A stretch of 47,967 bases of DNA, taken from Chersky-840 sp036511675 (GTDB lineage: Bacteria > Actinomycetota > Acidimicrobiia > Acidimicrobiales > UBA8190). Of this stretch, positions 47,811 to 47,967 are shown piece after piece (within the stretch, counting starts at the first letter, position 1; each line of letters opens with the position of its first letter). The position numbers and the translations under genes are program-made. The stretch spans positions 1 to 47,967 of the forward strand of contig DATCBU010000026.1 in assembly GCA_036511675.1 (NCBI GenBank), in the 5' to 3' direction. The notes under the pieces are model-generated. The model worked only from the letters and a program-made list of their open reading frames with translations. It had not been told where the DNA came from and did not search any database.

Positions 47811-47967
47811 ATGACGCCCGTCACCCCCCTACCCAGACGACGGGTCGTCCGGTCGCGGGGGAGATCCTTGCGATCGCGCGTGTTCCGGTTTGTGGCCTCA
47901 ACTCATGGCGTAAGGCGCCGCCTTGTGGGGTTTCGCATAGCGCATATGCAAGAGGATCGCACCACAG
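47811..47967 (+). CDS. Start of an unidentified gene (cut by window end)
   Basis: An open frame of 52 codons beginning at ATG 47811, preceded by AAGGAG at 47800, seven bases from the start codon. The encoded start is MTPVTPLPRRRVVRSRGRSL and is Arg-rich, with no recognised domain. Because it is divergent from the MarR gene, it could be the target of that regulator, as is usual. However, the codons seem unusual for a MarR-linked transporter, so a truncated or displaced gene is possible. Only 157 bases are visible, so no function is proposed. Confidence 0.4.
   Translation, partial: MTPVTPLPRRRVVRSRGRSLRSRVFRFVASTHGVRRRLVGFRIAHMQEDRTT

Overview
This window comes from a high-GC Gram-positive genome, most likely an uncultured or little-studied member of the class Acidimicrobiia (Actinobacteriota). 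That placement is inferred. GC is very high and GTG starts are common. Gene pairs often overlap by ATGA, GTGA or TTGA. There is a mec-cysO-cysM-...-murI-Rv1339-rph-rdgB block like that of mycobacteria, and surface proteins carry GYWLVxxDGGVFAFGDA-type repeats, which I associate with Acidimicrobiia.

Region 1 (1-18.6 kb) is an exopolysaccharide or cell-surface glycan locus. It holds seven genes encoding glycosyltransferases (one encoding two GT-B modules), an FkbM-type methyltransferase, a degenerate methyltransferase-like protein, a small coiled-coil protein, two paralogous secreted beta-propeller/42-residue-repeat proteins, and a two-component ABC polysaccharide exporter (permease plus Wzt-type ATPase with a C-terminal glycan-binding extension). 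A rightward, tightly overlapping run (4.7-12.9 kb) meets a leftward run that starts at clpP and the exporter. Three proteins carry short coiled coils, which hints at a scaffolded assembly machine.

Region 2 (18.7-25.9 kb) holds a solitary ClpP, a tRNA-Leu(UAG), an ABC-F ATPase, two small housekeeping-type proteins, and an overlapping pair: a polyprenyl-phosphate sugar synthase fused to a GtrA domain, and a GT39/83-type membrane glycosyltransferase with a Gly/Pro-rich insert.

Region 3 (25.9-34.1 kb) is a lipid or steroid-type acyl-CoA degradation set: two SDRs, a DUF35 zinc-ribbon protein, two MaoC-type hydratase subunits of HadA/HadB type, a fused double acyl-CoA dehydrogenase of FadE34 type, a DoxX-type membrane protein and a crotonase. 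It also holds a lipoprotein and a 16-bp tandem repeat. A 1057-residue zinc-ribbon/adenylate cyclase/ATPase/TPR signalling protein follows.

Region 4 (37.5-45.2 kb) is the conserved actinobacterial block rdgB-rph-MBL phosphodiesterase-murI ... cysM-cysO-mec, followed by smpB and the tmRNA. Between murI and cysM, where mycobacteria have a rhomboid gene, sits an encapsulin nanocompartment operon (encapsulated ferritin plus shell) and a small basic protein. The encapsulin location is the most interesting feature of the window.

Region 5 (45.2-48.0 kb) is a variable tail: a hairpin terminator, a DDE-type transposase, a MarR regulator whose 3' end appears to run into foreign DNA, AAGCTT-centred operator candidates, and the start of a divergent unidentified gene cut by the window edge.
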